DNA of 19,447 bases from JAWUWD01 sp034112085 (lineage in GTDB: Bacteria; Bacteroidota; Bacteroidia; Cytophagales; Cyclobacteriaceae), in the NCBI GenBank assembly GCA_034112085.1, contig JAWUWD010000105.1, positions 1 through 19,447 on the forward strand, read 5' to 3'. Below the pieces are notes generated by a model that did no database searches, was not told where the DNA came from, and saw only the letters and a list, made by a program, of their open reading frames with translations. Shown piece after piece: positions 8,281-15,172 of the stretch (within the stretch, counting starts at the first letter, position 1; each line of letters opens with the position of its first letter). Both the position numbers and the translations under genes were made by a program.

Positions 8281-9172
8281 GCAGTTTATTAAAATAATTT
8301 TCGGGCTACTATTACTATCTCACACCCTTTTAGGACAAGAAATTAGTCCTAAAGGAGGTTTTCAATCAGATAGTATCAAAATTGGTATAAGTATTCCTTA
8401 TAGTTTGTCGATCAAGTATCCGTCAAGGATGGATGTAGTCTTTCCTGATTCGCTGTATGATTACAGCCCTTTCGAGCTCGAAGGCAAACAATATTTCAAC
8501 ACAAAATCTGATAGCACTTTCAGTTATGACAGTGCTGTGTACTACTTGAGCACTTTCGAGATAGACAGTGTTCAATATTTACAATTACCAGTATACTTTG
8601 TCAATATCACAGATAGCATCCCAGTCTTTGCCACCAAAGATTCTGTGATGCTGGTCGAACTGATCCCTGTACTACCAGACTCGATCCAGCTAATAGAAAA
8701 CACTACTTACTTCAATGTGCCATCTGAGTTCAACTATCCTTATCTAATAATAGGGCTTTCGATTCTATTGATCACAGTCATCATCTTACTGATTATTTTT
8801 GGTGGTAGAATTAAAAAATTCTTCCAGATCAGGCGCTTGAAAAAGCGACATAGAAAGTTTCTGGATAGATATGATCAACTCATCAATGGCATTAGTGCTG
8901 AAAGTACCATTGAAGAGAAAGGGCATGCTGCCTTCATCTGGAAGAAATACTTAGAGAAATTGGAGAAGCTACCAATCACAAAGCTAACTACTAAGGAATT
9001 TGTAAGTATACTCGATCCTACCGATGAGGTCATCTCTGCCCTAAAAGATGTAGACAAGGCCCTGTATAGTAATCGACAGAGTGAGTCTCTGGACTCCTCA
9101 TACGATGCCTTACGTACGGATGCGATCAATAGATATCAACATAAAGTAGCGTTAATCAAACAAAATGGATAA
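8273..9172 (+). CDS. Bat-cluster membrane protein (BatD/DUF4381-like)
   Basis: This encodes 299 residues, starting from GTG at 8273 and overlapping the DUF58 gene by 8 bases. The signal peptide is MYKQFIKIIFGLLLLSHTLLGQ. A periplasmic domain of about 130 residues, rich in beta strands and acidic D/S residues, precedes one transmembrane helix at about 155-177. It is followed by a basic cytoplasmic segment (KKFFQIRRLKKRHRKF) and a helical tail. This topology (exported beta domain, helix, small cytoplasmic helical domain) is that of the BatD-like or DUF4381 proteins found between DUF58 and VWA genes. I recognise it by position and topology, not by a motif. It overlaps the following VWA gene by 8 bases, which points to tight co-translation. 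Confidence 0.8.
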   Translation: MYKQFIKIIFGLLLLSHTLLGQEISPKGGFQSDSIKIGISIPYSLSIKYPSRMDVVFPDSLYDYSPFELEGKQYFNTKSDSTFSYDSAVYYLSTFEIDSVQYLQLPVYFVNITDSIPVFATKDSVMLVELIPVLPDSIQLIENTTYFNVPSEFNYPYLIIGLSILLITVIILLIIFGGRIKKFFQIRRLKKRHRKFLDRYDQLINGISAESTIEEKGHAAFIWKKYLEKLEKLPITKLTTKEFVSILDPTDEVISALKDVDKALYSNRQSESLDSSYDALRTDAINRYQHKVALIKQNG

Positions 9173-10217
9173 AACGGAAAACTATACTTTACCGTGGTAC
9201 GACTTTGAATGGTTTATGCCAAGTACATTCTCCAACTTCTCTTGGGAGCAATTCATCATACTATATGCCTTATTGATCATTCCGATCATTCTGATCATCA
9301 GGTGGGTACTTAGCCGTACACTCAATCAGAAGCTGCCCATATCTCTGCCTAAGAAAGATCTTAAAAAAAGTCCTATTACCTTGCTCAGGGCTATTCCCGA
9401 CATCTTGATGATGCTCGTAGTCGCATTGGTGATCGTAGCACTTGCAAGGCCTCAGCGTACCAATGAGAAAGTGGATCAATGGACTGAGGGGATTGATATC
9501 ATGCTCGTAGTGGATATCTCTCACTCTATGCAGATCGAAGACTTCAAACCCAACCGGCTCGAATCTGCCAAGCAAGTAGCCTTGGACTTCATCGATGGAA
9601 GGTTCCAAGACCGTATAGGCATGGTAATATTCTCTGGAGATGCCTATTCGCTTTCGCCATTGACTACTGACTATGACCTGCTCAAGGCGCATATCGCTGA
9701 CATCAATTTTGAAATGATCGAGAATAGAGGGACGGCCATCGGCAGTGCACTCGCTGTAGCTACCAATAGAATGCGTGAGTCAAAATCTAAATCCAAAGTA
9801 CTCATCCTACTCAGTGATGGTGACAACACCGCAGGGAATATCGACCCAATCACCGCTGCCGAACTCGCTGCAGCCTATGACATCAAAACGTACACGATTG
9901 CCATTGGCAAAGAAGGCAAAGTACCTATGGGAAAAGACTTCTTTGGCAGGCCCAGAATGGTCGAAAACACGATGGACGAGACGACCTTGCGCGAAATAGC
10001 CAAGATCGGTGGAGGAGAGTTCTATAGAGTCTCTGATAACAAAGCACTGGAAAATGTCTTCACACTCATAGACAAGTTTGAAAAAGCAGAAATCAAAGAG
10101 AATCGCTATAAAGACACTTCTGATTTCTATCAAATATATCTGCGCTGGGCAGTAGTATTCCTACTTCTGTGGCTAGCTTTTAAGTGCACTTTCATCAGTA
10201 ATGTATTGCAGGATTAA
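9165..10217 (+). CDS. batA: VWA-domain membrane protein, BatA-like
   Basis: This encodes 350 residues. There are two N-terminal membrane helices (about 28-45 and 76-94), then a vWA domain with MIDAS sequence DISHS (117-121), the T-A-I-G loop and the SDGDN strand end (D218), and a last membrane helix near residues 326-342. The product should sit in the inner membrane with the vWA domain on the periplasmic side. BatA is normally followed by batB, batC (TPR) and batD, and works with MoxR in stress tolerance and envelope integrity. Here none of these follow; an unrelated gene starts 88 bases on. The gene name is assigned from domain order; it could equally be a BatB-type paralogue. Confidence 0.88.
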   Translation: MDKTENYTLPWYDFEWFMPSTFSNFSWEQFIILYALLIIPIILIIRWVLSRTLNQKLPISLPKKDLKKSPITLLRAIPDILMMLVVALVIVALARPQRTNEKVDQWTEGIDIMLVVDISHSMQIEDFKPNRLESAKQVALDFIDGRFQDRIGMVIFSGDAYSLSPLTTDYDLLKAHIADINFEMIENRGTAIGSALAVATNRMRESKSKSKVLILLSDGDNTAGNIDPITAAELAAAYDIKTYTIAIGKEGKVPMGKDFFGRPRMVENTMDETTLREIAKIGGGEFYRVSDNKALENVFTLIDKFEKAEIKENRYKDTSDFYQIYLRWAVVFLLLWLAFKCTFISNVLQD

Positions 10218-10305
10218 TAAGTTGATCGCTTTCGAAGATTATAGTCCTTCTAAAGATCCATATAAGGAATTGTCAATAAACACAAACCTCTATTATCAAG
10301 TTTAA
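10201..10305 (+). CDS. Small bridging ORF (34 aa), doubtful
   Basis: ATG at 10201 overlaps the last 17 bases of the BatA-like gene, and TAA at 10303-10305 overlaps the ATG of the next gene (TAATG). The product contains IAFEDYSPSKDPYKELSINT and ends NLYYQV. Composition is protein-like and the junctions suggest translational coupling, but there is no recognisable family. It may be the end of a lost gene (the spot is where batB would start) or chance. Confidence 0.25.
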   Translation: MYCRINKLIAFEDYSPSKDPYKELSINTNLYYQV

Positions 10306-11006
10306 TGAAATACATTATTGCCTTAACATTCCTTTTTTCAACTATTATTTGCCAATCTCAAAACACATCAATTGAAATTAGACTTACATCCGACAGTACA
10401 ATACATACCGATTACATTAAACTCAAACATTCTCCAATGCTCGGAAAGCCATATATCAGGGTGCATAATAACTCTGGCATTAAAATTAAGATCAAAGACA
10501 TTTCTAGCTATGAAGGATTCGACAAATTTGGAAATTACAGATCGCTAAAAGCTGAAAAGTATAATTATCGGAGTGGACAAGCATTTAATGAAAGAATATT
10601 TCTAGAAGAAAAGTCTGGAAACATTAGTATGTTTTATGATAGAATAACATTTGGAAGTACTGAAAATTCTTCAACACTTGAATTCTACTACTATAGAGTT
10701 GCAAATAAAAACTTCAAAACACTAAATTATAGAAATATATCAGACGACTTAAAAGATTTCGATGGACGAACTAACAATAACCTAAAGTGGGCGAAACGGA
10801 TAAAATTTATCCAATTCTCTTCGGCAATAATAGGTACTGCGATTTTAACTAATTTAGTTGTATTTGACTCTAGTAAACTAGATGCTGTTAATATAAATAG
10901 GCTAGAATCCTTTTCCTTTTTCGCTAGCGGCATATTCTTAACATTTCCATTAACTCTAGAGAAAATTAAGAGAACAAAACTTAAGAATGCTCTAAAAACC
11001 TATTGA
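10305..11006 (+). CDS. Exported/membrane protein of unknown function
   Basis: This encodes 233 residues. A signal peptide is followed by QSQNTSIEIRLTSDS. A polar, Tyr/Lys/Asn-rich middle part contains LKHSPMLGKPYIRVHNNSGIK. Two hydrophobic helices lie near the C-terminus (IQFSSAIIGTAILTNLVVF and SFFASGIFLTFPLTL), and the end is basic. The tail is typical of small Bacteroidota proteins whose C-terminal helix pair sits in the inner membrane. No catalytic motif is visible and I do not know the family. It follows the BatA-like gene by 87 bases on the same strand but has a lower GC content, so it is probably an accessory insertion and not a Bat component. Confidence 0.7.
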   Translation: MKYIIALTFLFSTIICQSQNTSIEIRLTSDSTIHTDYIKLKHSPMLGKPYIRVHNNSGIKIKIKDISSYEGFDKFGNYRSLKAEKYNYRSGQAFNERIFLEEKSGNISMFYDRITFGSTENSSTLEFYYYRVANKNFKTLNYRNISDDLKDFDGRTNNNLKWAKRIKFIQFSSAIIGTAILTNLVVFDSSKLDAVNINRLESFSFFASGIFLTFPLTLEKIKRTKLKNALKTY

Positions 11007-11402
11007 AAAGCTTGTTACATTATTAAGCAGACAGTCGCAATTATGAGTTGACATAAGAAAAACATAAATCGAATCAAGTTATATGACCTGATCAAATGCT
11101 CGACCATTTGAAGCTCCCAAATAACAAGTTTACAATACACTACGAGTTTTTTTTGAAAAAAATAAAATAACTTCTGTAATTATGTGGGTCATGGCTAATT
11201 AATTAGATCTCCCTGAAACTTGTTGTTGTGGTTGGTCTGCACGCAGGTTCCGACAGATGATTACGCAGAAAGGTTGTTGCTAACTTCTGTGCCACTTGCA
11301 GGGAAATACAGAAAATACTAATTTCATCATCATTAAGTTCTGGATAGGCACAGCGTTCTATAAGGGCGTCATGAACAATATCACTAACCAACTTTTAGAA
11401 TT
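11007..11402. other. 396-base intergenic region
   Basis: No supported gene. It contains a hairpin TCAAATG/CATTTGA (11092-11098 and 11105-11111, 6-base loop), a run of eight T at about 11148-11155, and CTTGTTA / TAACAAG inverted copies near 11010 and 11122. TAAGGGCGT (11361-11369) recurs before the phosphoesterase gene at 11939-11947. A 62-codon minus-strand frame (11203-11391) begins with TTG and matches nothing I know. Confidence 0.4.
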
Positions 11403-11780
11403 ATGGAATCAAAACAGAGACATGGATGCGTAACAGCTTGGCTAATTTTTATGATAATAGCCAACTCACTAACTGCAATATTTTATTTATTTATGGGTGA
11501 CGCCATTTCTCAAAATTTAGCTAATCCAATACCTCAACCAATGATGTTAGGTTTGGCTGTTCTTGGAATTGCGAACCTAATTTTTTCTATTATGTTATTT
11601 CAATGGAAAAAATGGGCTTTCTGGGGAATTTCTGCAACAAGCTTAATTGCGCTAGCAATAAATCTTTCAATAGGACTTGGAATTGGTACGTCAATGTTCG
11701 GACTTATAGGTATAGTTATTCTATATGGGATACTTCAAATAAAGAAGGACGGAATAACTACTTGGGAAAACCTTGAATGA
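11403..11780 (+). CDS. Small four-helix membrane protein
   Basis: This encodes 125 residues with four predicted membrane helices: AWLIFMIIANSLTAIFYLF (13-31), MLGLAVLGIANLIFSIML (48-65), WGISATSLIALAINLSIG (74-91), and MFGLIGIVILYGILQIK. They are joined by short loops, with QWKKWAFWG between helices 2 and 3. It ends KKDGITTWENLE. The KQRHGC start and the WKKWAFWG and TTWENLE signatures are seen in a widespread uncharacterised Bacteroidota membrane family, often met as a lone accessory gene. No function is known. The long repetitive DNA on both sides suits a mobile accessory gene. Confidence 0.75.
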   Translation: MESKQRHGCVTAWLIFMIIANSLTAIFYLFMGDAISQNLANPIPQPMMLGLAVLGIANLIFSIMLFQWKKWAFWGISATSLIALAINLSIGLGIGTSMFGLIGIVILYGILQIKKDGITTWENLE

Positions 11781-11785
11781 AAAAA

Positions 11786-11952
11786 GCTTATAACAACACC
11801 TAAATATGCATAGGTTTGCTGTGGGTTGTCAAAGTTTGGTGCGTTTTATAAAGTGCGCCATAAATATTATTTTTAAATTAGCTATGGCTCGGTGGAGGAT
11901 GCAAACTAATTTATTACTCATCTCCTAAGTATTTTAGCTAAGGGCGTTAAAC
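11786..11952. repeat. Possible cassette-type junction between accessory genes
   Basis: Starts with GCTTATAACAACACC and ends with TAAGGGCGTTAAAC, whose last seven bases GTTAAAC fit the GTTRRRY core used at integron attC ends. Inside are CCTA/TAGG and a GGTGCG (11838-11843) / TGCGCC (11854-11859) hairpin with wobbles. The left end does not fit the partner core RYYYAAC well and no integrase gene is in the window, so attC identity is unproven. Confidence 0.25.
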
Positions 11953-11963
11953 AAAACTCTAAA

Positions 11964-12971
11964 ATGAAATCACACATTGCATTTCTAATTCTTAGTCTTC
12001 TTGTTATAGGTTGCAAAACCGATACAGAGCGAAAACCTGTATTCCAACACGATGTAAAAAGTGGTCCAGCCCCATGGACAAGTGATGTTTTTGAACTTGA
12101 AGAAGACGATTTCACATTTGCCATAATCTCTGACTTAACAGGTGGTGAACGTGAAAACATTTACAGTACAGCTGTTTCACAATTAAATAGGCTTGACCCG
12201 ACATTCGTTTTGAGTATTGGAGATTTGATAGAAGGCGGGACTGAGGACACCTTGCAGTTAGAAAAGGAATGGGACTGGTTTGACCTAAGAACCTCTAGAC
12301 TAAATATGCCTTTTTTCCATCTTGGCGGCAACCATGACCTATCAAATCCAGTTATGCGAAAGTTTTGGAAAGAACGCTTTGGACCACGTTTTTATCATTT
12401 TGTGTATGAAGATGTGTTGTTTTTAATGGTTGACTCTGAAGATTATGAAGAACAACGAATGCTGGAAATATATCATGCTAGAGCTAAAGCGATGAAGATT
12501 ATGAATGGAGAAATTGAAGGTGTATATGAAGAATCAGAATATTATCATATGCCTGAACGTGAAGTTGGAGGCATGAGCAATGAACAGCTTGAGTACCATA
12601 AAGCTGTTCTTGATAGCTATCCAGATGTCAAATGGACATTTGTGTTGATGCACAAACCGCTTTGGATGCGCGAGGATGAAAAAGGCTTAGGAAAACTTGA
12701 ATCGGCATTAGCAGACAGACCTTATACTGTTTTTAATGGTCATTTTCATTCGTTTTCGCATCGCAAAAGACATGGCAGAGATTATTCCATTTTGAGTACG
12801 ACTGGAGGCTACCAAAATACAGCAGACTCAATGGTTTTTGACCATGTTACTTTAGTGCGAATGGCCAAAAAACCTATTGTTACACATTTAAAAATGGAGG
12901 GAATTTTAGATGAAACGGGTAAGGTTCCTGTTACGCTGGATAGTTTATTTATAGGAAGAGAGGAAAACTAG
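11964..12971 (+). CDS. Calcineurin-like metallophosphoesterase, lipoprotein
   Basis: This encodes 335 residues. A lipoprotein signal peptide ends LLVIGC, so the mature enzyme should be membrane-anchored outside the cytoplasm. Metallophosphoesterase motifs follow in order: ISDLTGG (D57), GDLIEGG (D87), GGNHDL (N123, H124), LMHKPLW (H230) and NGHFHS (H260, H262). In the classical family motif I is D-x-H; here it is D57-L-T59, so one metal-ligand His is replaced by Thr, while all later ligands are present. The substrate is unknown; relatives cleave phosphomonoesters or phosphodiesters. It is monocistronic, flanked by long non-coding DNA, and may be an accessory gene. Confidence 0.85.
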   Translation: MKSHIAFLILSLLVIGCKTDTERKPVFQHDVKSGPAPWTSDVFELEEDDFTFAIISDLTGGERENIYSTAVSQLNRLDPTFVLSIGDLIEGGTEDTLQLEKEWDWFDLRTSRLNMPFFHLGGNHDLSNPVMRKFWKERFGPRFYHFVYEDVLFLMVDSEDYEEQRMLEIYHARAKAMKIMNGEIEGVYEESEYYHMPEREVGGMSNEQLEYHKAVLDSYPDVKWTFVLMHKPLWMREDEKGLGKLESALADRPYTVFNGHFHSFSHRKRHGRDYSILSTTGGYQNTADSMVFDHVTLVRMAKKPIVTHLKMEGILDETGKVPVTLDSLFIGREEN

Positions 12972-13119
12972 CATCGTTTAGTATCATGCATAACTAATTA
13001 CTCGTTCTGGTGTACTCATAAAATTCTGCGTATTTCCGCCTAGTTGGTTTTCTTATACTAACTTAGTTCTAGCCAACGCAACTAACCATACATATCACGT
13101 TAAAAACAAGGGAGAATCA

Positions 13120-13698
13120 ATGGAAAACACCTTAGTAGAAATGATGTCAAATTTCATTGACTTGACAGACGATGAAAAACAAGGGATTTTAAAAGCTTTC
13201 CCAGTTAAAACATATACAAAAGGAACTCACTTGCTAAATGAAGGTCAAATTTCAGAAAATGCATTCTTTGTTATAAAAGGCTGTTTAAGAAAGCATTGTA
13301 TTGAAGATGGGGATGAAAAAACCTTCGAATTTTATACTGAATTTGAATCTGCGGTTAATTTTGAAAGCCTCTCGAATAGAAGTCCTTCTAAATATTATTT
13401 CACTTGTGTAGAAGAGAGTGTCATAGCAATTTTCAATTCTGAAAAAGAAACTGAGCTCTACAAACAATTTCCCAGATTTGGAGAAGTATGCCGTGTCGAG
13501 CTTGAAAAAATGCTTGGAGCGAGTCAAGAGAATTTAATGAAATTCAAGAATTCAACTCCAAAAGAACGATACTTAAATTTACTAGAAGAAAGACCAAACC
13601 TAATAAACAGAGTCCCTCAGTATCAATTGGCAAGTTACCTTGGCATAAAACCAGAAACCCTTAGTCGAATACGAAAAAGAGTTTCAATTAATGATTAG
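13120..13698 (+). CDS. Crp/Fnr family transcriptional regulator
   Basis: This encodes 192 residues. The N-terminal cyclic-nucleotide-binding-like beta barrel (about 25-115) has LLNEGQISENAFFVIKGCLR. The central helix is followed by a C-terminal winged helix-turn-helix with QYQLASYLGIKPETLSRIRK (about 167-186), typical of Bacteroidota Crp/Fnr regulators. The N-terminal cysteine cluster of oxygen-sensing FNR is absent, so the signal is unknown. AAGGGAGAA upstream of the ATG is unusually Shine-Dalgarno-like for this phylum. The gene converges with the outer-membrane protein gene, overlapping it by 4 bases at the stops. A dyad that such a regulator could bind lies in front of that neighbour. Confidence 0.9.
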   Translation: MENTLVEMMSNFIDLTDDEKQGILKAFPVKTYTKGTHLLNEGQISENAFFVIKGCLRKHCIEDGDEKTFEFYTEFESAVNFESLSNRSPSKYYFTCVEESVIAIFNSEKETELYKQFPRFGEVCRVELEKMLGASQENLMKFKNSTPKERYLNLLEERPNLINRVPQYQLASYLGIKPETLSRIRKRVSIND

Positions 13699-14315
13699 AA
13701 CTTAAAACCAAAATTCAGACTAGGTTCAAGTATATACTTAGGGGCTCCCTTTTCAACTTCAGCAAAATCCGTTGGATAATTGGTGTCAATAGGCCAATAT
13801 TTCAGAGAAAATGCAGGTTCGAGATACCAACGTTTCTTGAAAAATTCAAAGCGATAACCTGCGATCAGTTGAAGGTATAATTGAAAACCTCTTTCGATTT
13901 TATCATTATCAGTATTGTAATACTGCTTTACAAAAGGAGTTGCTTGTATAGCCGTAAATAATCCTTTCCAATGAAAGCGTTGATACCCTACTCCAAGACC
14001 AAAAGCTCTTACATAACCAGGGTAAAATTCTATTGATTTCCCATAGGTCCCCAAAGGTTCAGAGTATTTCCATGTATTAAACTCCACATAAAACCGATCT
14101 TTTTTGGTGAATCGATATCCATAAGTCAACAAATAATAATCAGGAGAATCAGCGAGGAAATTTCCCAACATAAAAAAAGAGGAACCCAAAGTATGTCTAT
14201 TCACAATTTGGCTTTCTTTATGAGTTGATAAAGAGTCTATTGATGGGTTATTCTGCGCAAATATAAATGAAACAGACAACATTAAAACGACTAGTATTTT
14301 TACTCTAAGATTCAT
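13695..14315 (-). CDS. Outer-membrane beta-barrel protein
   Basis: This encodes 206 residues. The signal peptide is cleaved after FIFA (about residue 20). The mature part has alternating aromatic/hydrophobic strands such as YYLLTYGYRF, DRFYVEFNTW, AFGLGVGYQRF and LQLIAGYRFEFF. It ends in FGFKF, the terminal aromatic residue expected for barrels folded by the BAM complex. It has an eight-strand-like length and no plug or TonB box. Function is unknown. Promoter elements are clear: -7 TACTTTTG and a perfect FNR/CRP-type palindrome centred near -42, suggesting activation by a Crp/Fnr protein such as the convergent neighbour. Confidence 0.8.
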   Translation of the reverse strand: MNLRVKILVVLMLSVSFIFAQNNPSIDSLSTHKESQIVNRHTLGSSFFMLGNFLADSPDYYLLTYGYRFTKKDRFYVEFNTWKYSEPLGTYGKSIEFYPGYVRAFGLGVGYQRFHWKGLFTAIQATPFVKQYYNTDNDKIERGFQLYLQLIAGYRFEFFKKRWYLEPAFSLKYWPIDTNYPTDFAEVEKGAPKYILEPSLNFGFKF

Positions 14316-14342
14316 AGTTTTTATTTTTATTTTTTGATTCTA

Positions 14343-14350
14343 CAAAAGTA
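14343..14350 (-). promoter_or_regulatory. -7 element of the outer-membrane protein gene
   Basis: On the minus strand this reads TACTTTTG, an exact match to the Bacteroidota TAnnTTTG consensus, 28 bases before the ATG. No TTTG -33 element is found 19-21 bases further upstream, which fits an activator-dependent promoter. Confidence 0.6.
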
Positions 14351-14372
14351 AATCGGGGCATTATCTTATTCA

Positions 14373-14386
14373 TTGACTATAGTCAA
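14373..14386. promoter_or_regulatory. Perfect 14-bp FNR/CRP-type palindrome
   Basis: TTGACTATAGTCAA is fully self-complementary and resembles the FNR-type site TTGAT-N4-ATCAA. Its centre (14379.5) lies about 42 bases upstream of the start point predicted from the -7 element, the position used by class II activators. Confidence 0.55.
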
Positions 14387-14462
14387 GAAAGGGGAAGTGA
14401 AGAAAAATATCATAAATAAAAGTGTGGAATTAGCCACAGATGTGTACTAGATCCAAAGTGAT

Positions 14463-14470
14463 TATCTTTG
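14463..14470 (+). promoter_or_regulatory. -7 element of the acetyltransferase gene
   Basis: TATCTTTG matches TAnnTTTG exactly. The predicted start near 14476 gives a leader of about 50 bases that contains the 9-C tract. A -33 element is not evident. Confidence 0.45.
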
Positions 14471-14506
14471 ATTACACTTATTAAAAACTGAAAGATCAGT
14501 AACTTA

Positions 14507-14515
14507 CCCCCCCCC
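14507..14515. repeat. Homopolymer of nine C in the acetyltransferase leader
   Basis: Nine consecutive C lie 14 bases before the ATG at 14530, in an AT-rich genome. Such tracts slip readily during replication and could alter leader structure or spacing. The tract is outside the coding frame. Confidence 0.7.
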
Positions 14516-14529
14516 TTACTAATCCTTAG

Positions 14530-14946
14530 ATGGAAGTGCACGTGGAGATAAGAACAATACATTTTGAAGCAACTTGGGATTTAAGACACAAAGTTATGTG
14601 GCCTGATCAATCGCTTGATTATGTGAAGCTTCCTAATGACGAGCATGGCTTACACTACGGTCTTTTTGCAAATGATAAGTTGACTGCTGTTGTTTCTGTT
14701 TTCATAGTTGACAATGAAGCTCAATTCAGAAAACTTGCTACTCTAGATGATGAACAAGGGAAAGGTTATGGGACACAACTGTTAAACTATCTTTTTCTTG
14801 AATTAGCAAAAGATGACATAACCAAGGTCTGGTGTAACGCCAGAGTAGATAAAACGAACTTTTACCAACGATTTGGTATGGTGAAAACCGAAAGAAGATT
14901 TGATAAAACAGGAATAAGCTATGTCATAATGGAAAAGACTATATGA
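14530..14946 (+). CDS. GNAT-family N-acetyltransferase
   Basis: This encodes 138 residues. Motif A for acetyl-CoA binding is EQGKGYGTQLL, with Q76-G77-K78-G79-Y80-G81 matching Q/R-x-x-G-x-G/A. It is preceded by the FRKLATLDD strand. Motif B-like NFYQRFGMVKTE near the end is the common (Y/F)-x-(R/K)-x-G-F segment. The size is that of small single-domain GNATs. It resembles proteins with LRHKVMWPDQ-type N-termini that are common in Bacteroidota; the substrate (small molecule or protein) cannot be told. The gene is alone, with its own -7 element and a C9 tract in the leader, and is followed by the remains of another gene. Confidence 0.88.
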   Translation: MEVHVEIRTIHFEATWDLRHKVMWPDQSLDYVKLPNDEHGLHYGLFANDKLTAVVSVFIVDNEAQFRKLATLDDEQGKGYGTQLLNYLFLELAKDDITKVWCNARVDKTNFYQRFGMVKTERRFDKTGISYVIMEKTI

Positions 14947-15132
14947 AGACTACGATACGGTCGTGTTTTCTAATTCGGCAGATAAGTTGATTCCGAAGAC
15001 TGAGTTCTTAACTGGCGGATTCAGTGAAAGGCTAAAGAACATAGTGATAATATTGTGAATGCTAAGTCTAACTTAGATGATAAACTAGTCATAGCATTGA
15101 GTCACCGAGAAGCAGCTCGAGAAATATTCTGA
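14930..15132 (+). pseudogene. C-terminal gene remnant with frameshift
   Basis: After the acetyltransferase, two plus-strand frames read like protein and join near 15030-15040. The first reads WKRLYEDYDTVVFSNSADKL then IPKTEFLTGGFSERL. The second reads KEHSDNIVNAKSNLDDKLVI then ALSHREAAREIF, ending at TGA 15130-15132. The combined piece of about 65 residues has no start codon, overlaps the end of the GNAT gene, and its stop lies next to a terminator hairpin, as for real genes in this window. I do not recognise the family. It is probably the tail of a gene lost by deletion plus a single-base shift; chance open frames remain possible. Confidence 0.35.
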
Positions 15133-15140
15133 GCTGCTTC
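15109..15140. terminator. Terminator hairpin between convergent genes
   Basis: GAAGCAGCTC (15109-15118) pairs perfectly with GAGCTGCTTC (15131-15140) around a 12-base loop. It lies 33 bases past the permease stop on the minus strand and just past the gene remnant on the plus strand, so it may serve both. Confidence 0.65.
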
Positions 15141-15172
15141 TTCATCTATATTAAATATCAACTCTCCAAAAA

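Noticed and set aside
9270..9692. 140-codon minus-strand frame opposite the BatA-like gene
   Set aside because: It is antisense to a clear vWA gene, and its composition mirrors codon bias of the real gene.
11203..11391. 62-codon minus-strand frame in the 396-base gap
   Set aside because: It starts with TTG, has no recognised motif, and lies within structured spacer DNA; no support beyond being open.
12972..13119. TAGTTGG and GCCAACGCAACTAACC as further cassette ends before the Crp/Fnr gene
   Set aside because: The complementarity is short and imperfect, and the core heptamers do not match well.
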